From Aporrectodea caliginosa (Eukaryota; Annelida; Clitellata; Crassiclitellata; Lumbricidae): a DNA stretch of 64,000 bases. The notes below the pieces were generated by a model. It was not told where the DNA came from, did no database searches, and was given only the letters and a program-made list of their open reading frames with translations. The position numbers and the translations under genes were made by a program. How positions within the stretch are numbered: position 1 is the first letter of the stretch; every line of letters begins with the position of its first letter. Shown in pieces: positions 53,341 through 64,000 of this stretch. The stretch is taken from the NCBI GenBank assembly GCA_020284085.1, contig JACEVL010000099.1, positions 646,488-710,487 on the forward strand. The letters run 5' to 3'.

Positions 53341-53904
53341 TAAGGTATACATCTCATAATTATGTGCTTTGCGCTGTCGAGTTATCTAGACTGACAAATC
53401 GACAACAAGGAGCTTCTCATTTCCACCCATATCTCACATCAATGATTTAATCGACCGAATTGCAAGATATCAATCAACATCGACTTATATCTAGAGATTT
53501 ACGATAAGGTTACGGCGCTATAGAAATCATAGATAAAATTAGATATAAGATTAGATTAGCCTCGAAGATCGCAATACGTCCGCATTCTCGTCGATAGGAT
53601 AAATCCCTGACCCTTAAATCAGTAGAGGGTCCAGGACTCGAGTCCCGTAACTATCTTCAAAGAGGGCCCAGCCGTTGGTCGGGTTCCGGTCCCGGTCCCA
53701 ATATTTTAGCTTGGAAATCGGAAGAAACAGCTGCTGTGCGCGCTTTCTTTGCGGAATAAATAGTAACATTGATATACCGACCTGTGCAGGTTGTATGTCT
53801 GTCTGCGTTAGGCATGCTGAACAATAAGATTTGATTGACCAATGAATACTGATTGTCAAAGGCCGTGAATGTGAGGTGAATGTCAATGGCTGGTCTCGCT
53901 ATAT

Positions 53905-54080
53905 TATAATCTTATTCTTCTTTTGGTTCTCTGCCTTCCTAGGCAGGTTCGTACGTCCAATTTCGCCATTCATCACGTTTCTGGCTCTTTCCTTCAGTTT
54001 GCTGTAATCCTCCTCCATCATCCAGTCCAACAACATCATTCTCGGTCTTCCTCTTGTTTCTTCCCCTCCATTCTTCCCTC
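53905..54080 (-). mobile_element. non-LTR retrotransposon RT 3' end, minus
   Basis: Near copy of 8925-9115: CCTAGGCAGGTTCGTACGTC, TTTGCTGTAATCCTCCTCCA and ATCATCCAGTCCAACAACAT. Confidence 0.7.
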
Positions 54081-54081
54081 A

Positions 54082-54348
54082 TTATAATAATATTCGTTTA
54101 TTAATTCAAACTGAAAAAGTGCGCTGCAAGATTACATGATATAGTAGTTACAGATGATAACAAGTTTAACAGGAGTCACTTTTAATAATATTGCAGCCTG
54201 CAAGGCGCTCATCTGTCCTACTGCTCATTTTACAGTAGCCATATAGAGAGTGGAAGGCTGAGTCAATCTTATCGGCTAGCGGGTATCGAACCCACGTCCC
54301 TCTGATCTTTTTGCCAGCGTGTTACCATTCAACCATCTCCCCGCCTAT
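54082..54348 (-). mobile_element. SINE family D, long copy, minus
   Basis: Minus strand: GGGGAGATGGTTGAATGGTA, ACACGCTGGCAAAAAGATCA, B box GGGTTCGATACCC, then a body with GGCTACTGTAAAATGAGC and an AT-rich tail. Confidence 0.7.
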
Positions 54349-54998
54349 TTAGATTACTCTTAGATATAGGCACTTATAAACAAAGCAGTATAAAAATAGA
54401 CAAATGATTAATACGAAAGTAATGGTTTAGGGTGTAAAGGGATATTCTAGAAGTAAGGCGTGGAGCAATAATACATGGAAATGAAGAAGCGAGGTCTCAA
54501 ACACCTAGGCCCACAAGCGGATCCAGGAAGGCAATTCGACCGTGCACGGTCTGAAACTGGAAAAATCAGATTGTATGACTCATGTACTGACACTGGCTTC
54601 TTCCCAAAAGCATAAAAGAATTTATGAAAAACATTGGCCTTAGATAGGTAGACGTTTTCAGCCTCAGGGGCCCTCAGCCTATGACCCCATATCAGGGATT
54701 TTGTATCGGAAGCCCTTTGGGGGCTTTCACCAGACCGCTAATATACGTCCGAGCTCTGCCTTTGCCACACGCCGCTTTCCCATTCAGTAAACCGTATTCA
54801 CGCTTTTGAAAAAGCCATAAAGAATAGATAAAAATTGTTTTACGTGAGCTCTCTTACCGTTTTTCTGCGCTAATGGGAAAGAGCCAGGAAGTAGTCTGAA
54901 CTGTAGGAGAAAAATGTGAACATGTGTGACGAAATGTACGAGGATAATGTATCTTCAGTGGAAAGTATAGTCTGAACTTATCATTATTAATAATACTA

Positions 54999-54999
<1 letters not shown>

Positions 55000-55065
<66 letters not shown>

Positions 55066-55075
55066 TATTAATATA
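55000..55075. repeat. (AAT)n array
   Basis: AATAATAAT run followed by (TA)n. Confidence 0.93.
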
Positions 55076-55159
55076 TATATACATATATATATATATCATC
55101 ATTATCATATAATTAAACACCACAGTGATTACTTACGTCGCTTAAGCATCTCGCAAAGC

Positions 55160-55250
55160 ATTCATCCATTCACTGATTAATCCATATTAATCCATGGGAT
55201 TTATATAGCGCCTCTTTAAATATCCGTTCAGAGGCGTTTCACATACAGAC
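55160..55250 (-). mobile_element. CR1/L2-type LINE 3' tail, minus
   Basis: GGGATTTATATAGCGCCTCT, then TCCGTTCAGAGGCG. Confidence 0.6.
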
Positions 55251-55434
55251 ATCCTGTATAGTTGACGTCTCAGAAAAATTTCCGTCTTTACTGACCAGAA
55301 AATTTCCTTTCCAGACGCAGACACCTGTTATCGCCCGAGAAATATGACCCGTCCTGGTAATTGAATATTTATCAATATCCAACACCAGCAGGCTATATTT
55401 ACCTAGACATAATTTGGTCATCTGTTGCATATCA

Positions 55435-55442
55435 TCATCATC

Positions 55443-55513
<71 letters not shown>

Positions 55514-55716
55514 CCATCATCATCACCATCATCAATATCATCATCATCACCACCATCATCATCACCATCATCATTTATCATCACCATCATCAGCATCGGC
55601 ATCATCACCATCACCATCACCATCACCATACCATCACCATCACCATCATCATCACCATCATCATTTATCATCACCATCATCATCACCATCACCATCACCA
55701 TCACCATCACCATCAC

Positions 55717-55763
<47 letters not shown>

Positions 55764-55880
55764 CCATCATCAGTTTTTGACGCCAGCCCTCTGGCATCGA
55801 CGGGTAGTAACATAAACGTCATCGTCGTCAAGTCCATTGCTCCCCTCAGTGTTAGTCCAAGTGATGTTATGTCCTAATTT
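55435..55880 (-). mobile_element. LINE 3' end fragment with long (GAT)n tail
   Basis: Minus strand 55880-55785 reads a diverged [14 protein letters not shown] segment homologous to 33040-33095 (shared GGACATAACATCACTTGGAC), then GAT/GGT repeats run to 55435. Confidence 0.65.
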
Positions 55881-56354
55881 ATATGGTCTATCTATCTATA
55901 GTCTTGGTCTTCCATTGTTTCTCTTTCTTTGAATCTTCCATGTAGTGCATTGTGTCGAATTCTGTCGGCTGGCATTCTCTCTACTTCTCCAAACCATCGC
56001 TGTTTAAACGACTGTTGTCTAGCAGAGTTGTTTGGATACCAGGTATACCTAATGCTTCTCTGATGTCATCGTTTCTTATTGTCTGCAGCCTGTTGCTTAT
56101 AGTTGAGACTTTCTCGATTGTTTAACTCGTCTTTCCTTTGATCTGAGTCTCAGAATAAAGTATCCGACGTTTGTTTTGAAATATTGGAAATTCGAGCAGC
56201 GTTCCATTATATAGGGTGACGACGTTCCGCCGATCGGCTAATGGCGAAAACATGTTTTGATCTATGTGGGATTGATGATTCCCAGGAAGAAAACAAGAAC
56301 AGCGCAGCAAGAACATGAAATAGGAACAAGAACAGGAACAAAGTGAACAAGGTT

Positions 56355-56830
<476 letters not shown>

Positions 56831-57649
56831 GCTATTGTTACTAGTGATTGTAATAGTAAGGGTAAGATTAGAGTAATAGCGACAGTGATAGCAGTAAATA
56901 AATAGTGCAATTGATAGTAGTAGAAAAATAACAGGACTACACCTAATAATAAAAGTAATATTAACAATGATAATTATAGCAAAAGCAATAACTGTGATGA
57001 TAGCGTAATAGATCCTCAAAATTCCTTTACTATTATTACATTACTTTACATCTGGTCGTTGCGTTCTCTCCGTCAACGTAAACTCGTCTTACCAGGTTCC
57101 ATCGTTTGTACAATTGCATTCAAAGCAAATGCCAGCATTCGGGGGCACCTGCTCAGGCTCCAAACGGGGGCACCTGCCTAGACTCCAAAGAAACAGCGGC
57201 GATAAGGCGCGAATTCCGAAGCGAGTGGCAGATTATAAGGCCCACGTCACCTCACCCTACCCTACCCACCACTTGTTTCCCACCGCCATGCGTACACAGG
57301 ACCCTTACGTCGTGCTACTAATCACGCAAGCATGAAGCATGTGCCTCGACGCAGAACCTCCTTGATCTGTGATCGATGAATTCGTCCGAAAATTGAATAC
57401 GCGCAGAAATGCAAGCGAGAAGACGGAAGGAAGGCAGGTCCGAACGTTGCAACCAAAGCCCACATATAAACAAACGGAAATTATATCTGTAGATCTATAC
57501 ATGTTATACATATATGTATATATATATGTATATATAGCCTATGTATGTTAATATATTATAAGTATGCGCACGTACAGTATATATAGACACTCTCGTATAG
57601 CGCCCCTATATAAACCGCACTCAGACGTTATATGCTTCTGTGTATGTAT

Positions 57650-57700
57650 GCATGTATGCCTGTATGTAAGCTTATGTATGTATGTATGTATGTATGTATG

Positions 57701-57731
<31 letters not shown>

Positions 57732-57890
57732 GTATGTATGTATGTATGTATGTATGTATGTATGTATGTATGTATGTATGTATGTATGTCTGTTATGTAT
57801 GCATGAATGTAATGTATGTATGTGATATATGTATGACATTGTATGTATGTCTGTAATGTGTGCATGTATGTATGTATGAGAATGAGGTGC
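57650..57890. repeat. (TATG)n array
   Basis: TATG repeats, pure between about 57675 and 57788. Confidence 0.95.
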
Positions 57891-58411
57891 CGACTACGGC
57901 GAAACTTCCATGTTGCACTGTCACTGAATGTTCTATTCAGAACAAGCAGATTATCCTGTGTTGCACAGCGTATACAGATCTGCGACCAGGTAATGACGCC
58001 AGTGGGATTCATTATAGGTATCCAATGTAGGATGGAACTCAACCTACCAAGCAGTAAGGTATCAACATTGGGATCTAAAGCTCAATGCCAAAACTAAAGT
58101 CTTCGCATGGGCAACCTGAGCAGATGACGTCAGATATAGGCCCAAATATTTCGAAATCCCTCTAATTTGCCGAGTACAATATTCAAAACGAATTAAAGTT
58201 AATTGATTCGAGGAATCGGGAGGCTCGCATACATTACAGTGATCCACACTTGCGCATTTGAATTCATGCATCAGGGTATAGGAAGCAGCTTTGGCAGAGA
58301 GCGAGTGACGTTTATTACTGATCTGACGTATACATGTAGTATGTACGTTTCCTATAGTGTAATTGTATATGTATATATAATTATATATGTCCTGAGTGCA
58401 TAATTATACGC

Positions 58412-58478
58412 ATTCATTTATTCATTCTGAGAATTTATATAGCGCCTCTTCAGGAAACCTACTCAGAGGCGAAATTAT
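58412..58478 (-). mobile_element. CR1/L2-type LINE 3' tail, minus
   Basis: CATTCATTTATTCATTCTGA, GAATTTATATAGCGCCTCTT and CCTACTCAGAGGCG. Confidence 0.7.
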
Positions 58479-58540
58479 ACATAATATATCATGTATACAT
58501 AAGTGCCTCCTTAACAAGTGGCCTACATGCATATCGTAAG

Positions 58541-59859
58541 CAGGGGCGCAACCACGGTCCAGAAGTTGGGGGACCTACTAGAATGTGTGAGTGGGGAGGG
58601 GGAATTGCGAGCGCCGAAGGCGCGAAGCTGCGATTGGCGAAGGCAAGAAGCCCCTAACGACTAGGGGGCATGGGGAGCGTCGTAAGCTCCCCCATCGGGG
58701 TCTGGGGCGGAGCCCCAGAAGCCGACGCAATTTTGAGCATTTGATGCTAAATGTAGCACATTTTGGGCTTTTATTTACCTCAAATTTTTCACCGATGATT
58801 TCGATATAAAAGTACGTAATCCATCTAGATCTGTGAAAATATGACTTTATTATATGAATAAACTGGAAGTGACAAGGGTTTAAGAGAATTGAACGGAAAA
58901 GAGTAGAATAAGCTCTAGAACAGTAGGCCTACGTGTTTGTCAAAACTAGGAACATCGGCAGGGAGGAAGCCTGGACGGGTCATTTTTCTCAGAATACCGT
59001 TAAGGCGTTTATGTTCCCCTACAGTGGCATTGTGGCAAATCCCCACCAAACAGAGGAGTCATAACGTAGCCGTGCGAGGATAGTAGCTCTAACAATGTCA
59101 AAGAGACGTTCACCGTGGTGACCGTGGGCGACCAAAACACATAGCGCGAACATGGATTTTCGGGGTTTGCAGCATATTTTGTCCATTTGTGCCCCAAAGC
59201 AAATCCGATCAGAGATAGTGACGCCCAAAATAACCATCTCCTGGACCCGCTCGATGCCAGGGATGAGAGGAGGGAGGGCAATAGGTTTGGACCTCGGTCG
59301 TTTGACAACCATTTCTCTGGTCATAGCATGGTTTAATTTAAGATTGCTAATGGATGCCCATTGCCCACTTAGAGATATGGTCAAGTTCAGAAAGAGTGCT
59401 GTCAATGCAGGAAGCAGGGACCAGCTTGCAAGTAGCTATCGTCGCCATATTTAGGGAGACGGTTTCTACTGTATTTACGTTTAAGGCTAGAAATGGCTAT
59501 GACAAAATCAGTAGGTCCAAGGCCAGAGCCTTGTAGTATACTGGCATTAATGGTACAGAGGGGAGAGATTGCAGAAGGCAAGAAGTTCCTAACGACTATA
59601 GGCGGTATGGGAAGCGTCGTAAATTCCTCCCCACCCCCAATCGGGGTCTGGGGCGGAGCCCCAGAAGCCGACGCAATTTTGAGCATTTGATACCAAATGG
59701 AGTGCATTTTGTGCTCTTGTTTGCCTCACAATTTTCAAAAGTTGGAGGGGACCGTCCCAACCTGTTCGAAAGTTGGGGGGGACGCGTCCACGGCCGTCCC
59801 AACCTGTTCGAAAGTTGGGGGACGCGTCCCACGGGTCCCATAGGGTGGTTGCGCCTATG
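58541..59859. mobile_element. hAT-like element, 1319 bp, TSD ATCGTAAG, carrying a LINE fragment
   Basis: Ends CAGGGGCGCAACCAC and, inverted, CATAGGCGCAACCAC (13 of 15); exact ATCGTAAG at 58533-58540 and 59860-59867. A ~140-bp segment (CTAACGACTA, GGGGTCTGGGGCGGAGCCCC, GACGCAATTTTGAGCATTTG) occurs in direct orientation at 58637-58770 and 59573-59720, flanking the LINE. Confidence 0.82.
58905..59575 (-). mobile_element. LINE reverse transcriptase fragment inside the hAT-like element
   Basis: Minus strand: QGSGLGPTDFVIAISSLK, a YGDDSYL catalytic-box relative, ISNLKLNHAMTREMVVKRPR, PPLIPGIERVQEMVILGVTI, then LARLRYDSSVWWGF and MTRPGFLPADVPSFDKHVGL ending at a stop. Two frameshifts or more. The arrangement matches the second half of a jockey-like RT domain. 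Confidence 0.78.
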
Positions 59860-60055
59860 ATCGTAAGATATGTCCACACTGATATACATAGGCCCACAAT
59901 CATCGCATTGATTCAGCCTGTAGTTTCAGTTGTGCGATAGATGGAGACACCGAGGCACCCATCTAATCGCCGCAGTAAGAAGAATATAAGCCAAATATTT
60001 CCAACGTATACCCATGTACGTCATATAGAAAAGTAAATAAACATGTATATATGTG

Positions 60056-60091
<36 letters not shown>

Positions 60092-60099
60092 TATGTACT

Positions 60100-61845
60100 T
60101 ACTACTTATATGTACACCTCCTATCATGGACTACTTTCTGCCAACTACTGTGGGAGAGGTTCGTGCACTTATCTTTTCCTCGCCTAACAAAACCGGTCTC
60201 CTTGACACCATTCCTACTTGGTTTCTTAAAGAGTGCTTTGATGTCCTTGGTCCCACCATTACATCAATTATCAATTTCTCATTGCATGAGGGATCTTTCC
60301 CATCTACTTTTGCTCATGCCATAGTTCATTCGCTGCTTAAGAAACCTTCTCTTGATCCTGATGATCTGTCAAATTATAGGCCTATCTCAACCTTGAATTT
60401 TATATCTAAAATCCTTGAACGGATAGTCATGAATCGCATGCAGACTCACCTGTCATCAAACTCACTAATCTCCCCTTTTCAATCTGCGTATCGTAGATTT
60501 CACTCAACTGAATCTGCACTTCTTACTGTTCATAATGACATCATTTGCTCAATGGACGGGGGTAAGGTGAAAGCACTTGTTCTGCTTGACTTGTCTGCTG
60601 CTTTTGATACTGTGGATCATTCTATTCTTCTTCATCGTCTTGAGAATTGGTTTGGGATCTCTGGCCCTGCACTAAATTGGTTTAGTACTTATCTTAGTCC
60701 ACGCACTCAATCAGTGTATTTAAATGGTAATTATTCATCTGATGCTTTGTTGACATGCGGTGTACCACAGGGATCAGTGCTTGGCCCTCTTTTGTTTACA
60801 CTATACACGACACCATTAGGAGCATTGCTTGATAATCATTCGCTGAGATATCATTTCTATGCTGATGATACTCAAATTTACATTTCATTTGATAGTCTGT
60901 CATGCGACTCATCTATACAGATGTTGTCTGCTGTCTTTGATGAAGTACAGTCCTGGATGGCATCCAATAAACTCCTCCTTAACCCATCTAAGACTGAATT
61001 TCTGTTACTTGGCACTCCACAGCAACTTAAGAAATTTGATGGGCTTAAGTCATTGAAACTGGGTGACTCAGTTATTGAGCTGGCCGACGCTGCACGCAAC
61101 TTAGGCGTTGTTTTTAATTCTACCATGTCTCTCACTGGCCATGTAAACAGTATTTGTAAGTCATCCTATATGTTCATTCGTGAAATACGCAGAATTAGGC
61201 GTTATGTGCCCATGTCTGCAAGAATATCTTTGGCAAATGCATTGGTTTCCAGTCGCCTAGACTATTGTAACTCGCTTCTTACTGGTATCAATAAATCAAA
61301 CATACTGAAGCTGCAGAGGGTTCAGAACTCTTTGGCTAGAGCCATAACTAATACATCCAAATATGAACATATAACCCCTGTGCTTAAATCTTTGCATTGG
61401 CTTCCTGTTCATGAAAGAATTCGTTTCAAACTGGGGCTCATAGTTTATAAAACTTTGAACTCTGGCCAACCACAATATTTAAAATCTGTTCTTATTCCTC
61501 TGACTTATCATTATTCAATGAGGTCATCTGATTGTCTTTGTCTGGTCATACCTATATCAAGAACTGTTCTCGGTGAACGAGCTTTTTCAGTATCTGGACC
61601 TACTTTTTGGAACTCTCTTCCTGTGTCTGTATGCTGTGCTCAGTCGCTTGTGTCATTTCGTTCTCGGCTGAAAACTTACCTCTTTCAAATTGCTTATCCA
61701 CCTTAGGCTGCCTCTCTGTCTCTTACGGACTGATCTTCTGGATGTTGACCTGATTACAGATTGGTTTTGGTGTGCCATCGGTTGATGCCTTGTGCATTAG
61801 ACACCGGCGCAATAGAAGTTGCTAATTACATATATGTATGAACAT
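60100..61845 (+). mobile_element. CR1/L2-type LINE, 5'-truncated, RT intact
   Basis: A (TA)n tract at 60060-60085 precedes the truncated start. The 3' untranslated part contains CACCGGCGCAATAGAAGTTG and ends near ATTACATATATGTATGA. No endonuclease domain is present. Target duplication not resolved because of the AT-rich flanks. Confidence 0.85.
60126..61706 (+). CDS. reverse transcriptase of a CR1/L2-type non-LTR retrotransposon
   Basis: 526 codons without a stop from MDYFLPTT (60126) to AYPP-stop. Domains: an LSNYRPIS entry motif, SAYRRFHSTESALLTVHND, motif A LLDLSAAFDTVDHS, motif B CGVPQGSVLGPLLF, catalytic motif C YADDTQIY (about residues 245-252), LLLNPSKTEFLLLG, RLDYCNSLL, LHWLPVHERI and the C-terminal ERAFSVSGPTFWNSLP. 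It would copy its own RNA by target-primed reverse transcription. The ORF probably began upstream of the truncation point, with an endonuclease; the ATG used here is only the first Met inside LINE-like sequence. Intactness suggests recent insertion. The C-terminus is the part found in broken copies throughout the window. Confidence 0.9.
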   Translation: MDYFLPTTVGEVRALIFSSPNKTGLLDTIPTWFLKECFDVLGPTITSIINFSLHEGSFPSTFAHAIVHSLLKKPSLDPDDLSNYRPISTLNFISKILERIVMNRMQTHLSSNSLISPFQSAYRRFHSTESALLTVHNDIICSMDGGKVKALVLLDLSAAFDTVDHSILLHRLENWFGISGPALNWFSTYLSPRTQSVYLNGNYSSDALLTCGVPQGSVLGPLLFTLYTTPLGALLDNHSLRYHFYADDTQIYISFDSLSCDSSIQMLSAVFDEVQSWMASNKLLLNPSKTEFLLLGTPQQLKKFDGLKSLKLGDSVIELADAARNLGVVFNSTMSLTGHVNSICKSSYMFIREIRRIRRYVPMSARISLANALVSSRLDYCNSLLTGINKSNILKLQRVQNSLARAITNTSKYEHITPVLKSLHWLPVHERIRFKLGLIVYKTLNSGQPQYLKSVLIPLTYHYSMRSSDCLCLVIPISRTVLGERAFSVSGPTFWNSLPVSVCCAQSLVSFRSRLKTYLFQIAYPP

Positions 61846-61929
61846 AGAACCGCGTACACGGCTCTGCAGTGTATCAGTGTTTTATGCGCTATCTGATGTT
61901 TCTGCTCTATCACTTTACTTCCATTCACT

Positions 61930-62277
61930 CACACTTACCTTACCCTACTGTTGGTATAGTTGACCTCATTTTGACTTACCCTATCTGACTTCACCATCCT
62001 CTCCGATCCTCTGATCGGCTTGACCTTTTTGTTCCCCGTGTCAGGACTGATCATGTGCGATGGCTCAATCCAGATCCTTCGCCTGCATAGGTCCTTCTCT
62101 GTGGAATGGACTTCCTCCACCGGTTCGCTCTGCAATCCTTTCTGGTAGTCTCTCCTCATCTTTTTCGAAACTAAAATCCTGCCTTTTCCCTCGGGTTGCT
62201 CGCACTGGGAGCGCTTCTGAAAGGCTTTTGCTGTGAGAAGCGCTTTATAAATAGCCAAATATAATACAATACAATAC
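61930..62277 (+). mobile_element. CR1/L2-type LINE 3' end
   Basis: Frame with GPSLWNGLPPPVRSAIL and SFSKLKSCLFPRVART (frameshifts), then GGGAGCGCTTCTGAAAGGC, GTGAGAAGCGCTTTATAAAT and AATACAATACAATAC. Confidence 0.82.
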
Positions 62278-62279
62278 TA

Positions 62280-63525
62280 TACCAACCAGATACATTTTGG
62301 GTTAGTTTACCTTACAATGCATTACCGCATATCTTACTCCGGAAGAACCTTGCCTTACTTAATAATATGACAATGGACCAGGAATTGACCTTCTCTGAAC
62401 ATGACATGAAGACAACCTGTTGAACTCGATTTATCATTCGCCGTACTATACGCCACTCAATCTCTGCCAAATCTGCACCTACCATGCATGATGCTTGATG
62501 CTTGAAATCGTAGGCACTAGACAGAGGTGTTGACTATTGCTAAAGCCATTTATTTGTGGACGACTTTCCTCTTTTCAGATTCATCAACTTCAATCCGTTG
62601 TAAACATTGCAGCGCCGAGGCTAATAAATGGGATTCCAAAGTAAATCTAACTCCATGCAGGACGATTTGCATTGATAGACATGCGAAGACGCATTGAGTT
62701 GAAGATCCTTATGCTGACTCGCACCTGTTTTACCACTTGTGTTCTATTCGCCTTAGACAGATAGGTAGGCCTATTCCAGCGTCATACTTACTTGAATGCA
62801 GAACTCTTCGCTCTTAAATACAGGATGATCCATCCCCTACTGCCACAATGCAACTCGGAAGCTTCGACGCAGTCCGCTCCCCATTCTGGAGATATATACA
62901 TATATGGAATCTGCGACATCGGTTTCTTCTTTCTATGCCTCTATATATTTCGCAAGCGGTTGATTTTGATTTGTCCTCATCCCCACTGGTTTTCTCCCCA
63001 CCCCTTCCCACAGGACTAAATCACATTCCCCGCAAAAAGTTTTCACCAATTAAAATTAAAAACAATTTGTTTGCTCACACAGAGCTATTGATGTTGCTGA
63101 TTGAATAAATAAAACATGCAAAAAATAGATTATCCTATCGAAAATTTGCATTAGCCAAGTCATGGCTATTTCTGACTAGTCAACAGCTCAGAAAATATTT
63201 TGGCATTGTCAGGTCGAGAGCACCTATGATGATATATAGAAGATGCGTAATATAAATATGAGCTGAGAAGTGACTAATTATAAAACCTTCTCCGCTGACT
63301 GTTAATCTTCCTTGGCCTTCGAAACTGTGTATACTGCTTGATTCAAAATAGCCGTCTAGATCAAACTGCTGGTCGTCAGTTCATCGTCAGGTAGTAGCTA
63401 CCCTAATCGTAGTTCAGCGGGAAATGTTAGGTCGTTTTAGTTTTTCGCTTCCCAATTAAGATGCAGTTCTTGCAGATATGTTTAACTGGCTACGACACAG
63501 TTATATCCGAAGGGTTCTACTCCTG
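62280..63525. other. no gene recognised
   Basis: Unique-looking sequence; short frames only, no splice-bounded conserved segment seen. Confidence 0.4.
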
Positions 63526-63529
63526 TGGT

Positions 63530-64000
63530 TAATATAGCATAACGTAAGATTACATGACATAAGATTACATGGCATAACATAAGATTATGACATCACATAA
63601 GATGATATGACATAGCATAAGATTACATGACATAGGATAAGATGACATGACACAGAATAAGATATGGCATAAAATAAGATGATGTTACATGACATAAGAT
63701 GATATGACATAACATAACATGATCTGACATAACACAAGATGATATGACATCAGATTATCTGATATAAGATGATACGATATAACATAGGCAAAACATAAGA
63801 TGACATGACATAAGATGACAAGACATAACGGAAGATGATATGACATGACATCAGATTATCTGACGTAAAATGATACGACATGACATAAGATGATACGAAA
63901 CGACGTAAGATGACATGACATAACGGAAGATGATATGACATGACATCAGATTATCTGACGTAAAATGATACGACATGACATAAGATGATACGAAACGACG
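63530..64000. repeat. ATAAGATGACATGACAT satellite with ~94-bp higher-order unit
   Basis: Starts as a 17-22 bp degenerate repeat, then a ~94-bp unit (AACGGAAGATGATATGACAT ... CAGATTATCTGACGTAAAAT ... ACGAAACGACG) begins at about 63828 and repeats at about 63922, running off the right edge. TCAGATTATCTGA is palindromic. Confidence 0.88.

Overview
The window is repeat-rich animal DNA, most likely from a marine invertebrate. Coding sequence is split into short exons with GT/AG borders, introns are full of decayed LINEs, SINEs and DNA transposons, and di-, tri- and tetranucleotide arrays recur every few kilobases. The word taggccta/aggcctac is frequent; I associate it with ambulacrarians and some other marine invertebrates, but this is an impression and does not fix the phylum. 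Apart from one retrotransposon ORF, no uninterrupted long gene is present, and nearly all long open frames are translations of microsatellites.

Two host genes can be assembled by eye, both on the minus strand. Gene 1 (634-5264) is the 5' part of an unkempt (UNK) homologue, an RNA-binding CCCH zinc-finger protein. Five coding exons join in phase, begin with an ATG at 5264-5262, carry five of the six family fingers, and run off the left edge. Gene 2 (13050-30192) is a nine-exon catalase-related allene oxide synthase/lipoxygenase (AOS-LOX) fusion, the architecture known from soft corals. From the first exon found to the stop it encodes about 1,060 residues; only roughly the first 30 residues of the coral protein are unaccounted for.

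The fusion gene is the main discovery. Its reading frame is intact, but the haem domain lacks the distal histidine and asparagine of coral AOS while keeping the proximal tyrosine, and the lipoxygenase domain keeps its iron-binding histidines but ends in IPN-S-Q, without the C-terminal isoleucine that normally ligates iron. It looks like an expressed but chemically altered, or pseudo-enzymatic, AOS-LOX.

Everything right of about 30.3 kb looks intergenic or deep intronic: a nearly intact CR1/L2-type reverse transcriptase (60126-61706), many 3' ends of related LINEs, at least four tRNA-headed SINE families (one sharing its 3' tail with the LINEs), hAT-like elements with exact 8-bp target duplications (6446-6895, 24043-24965, 40218-41438, 58541-59859), a piggyBac-like element at TTAA (27252-28211), and large satellite arrays (34870-36775, 63530-64000). 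Alignments to coral AOS-LOX, human ALOX5 and human UNK are from memory of those families and were not computed.
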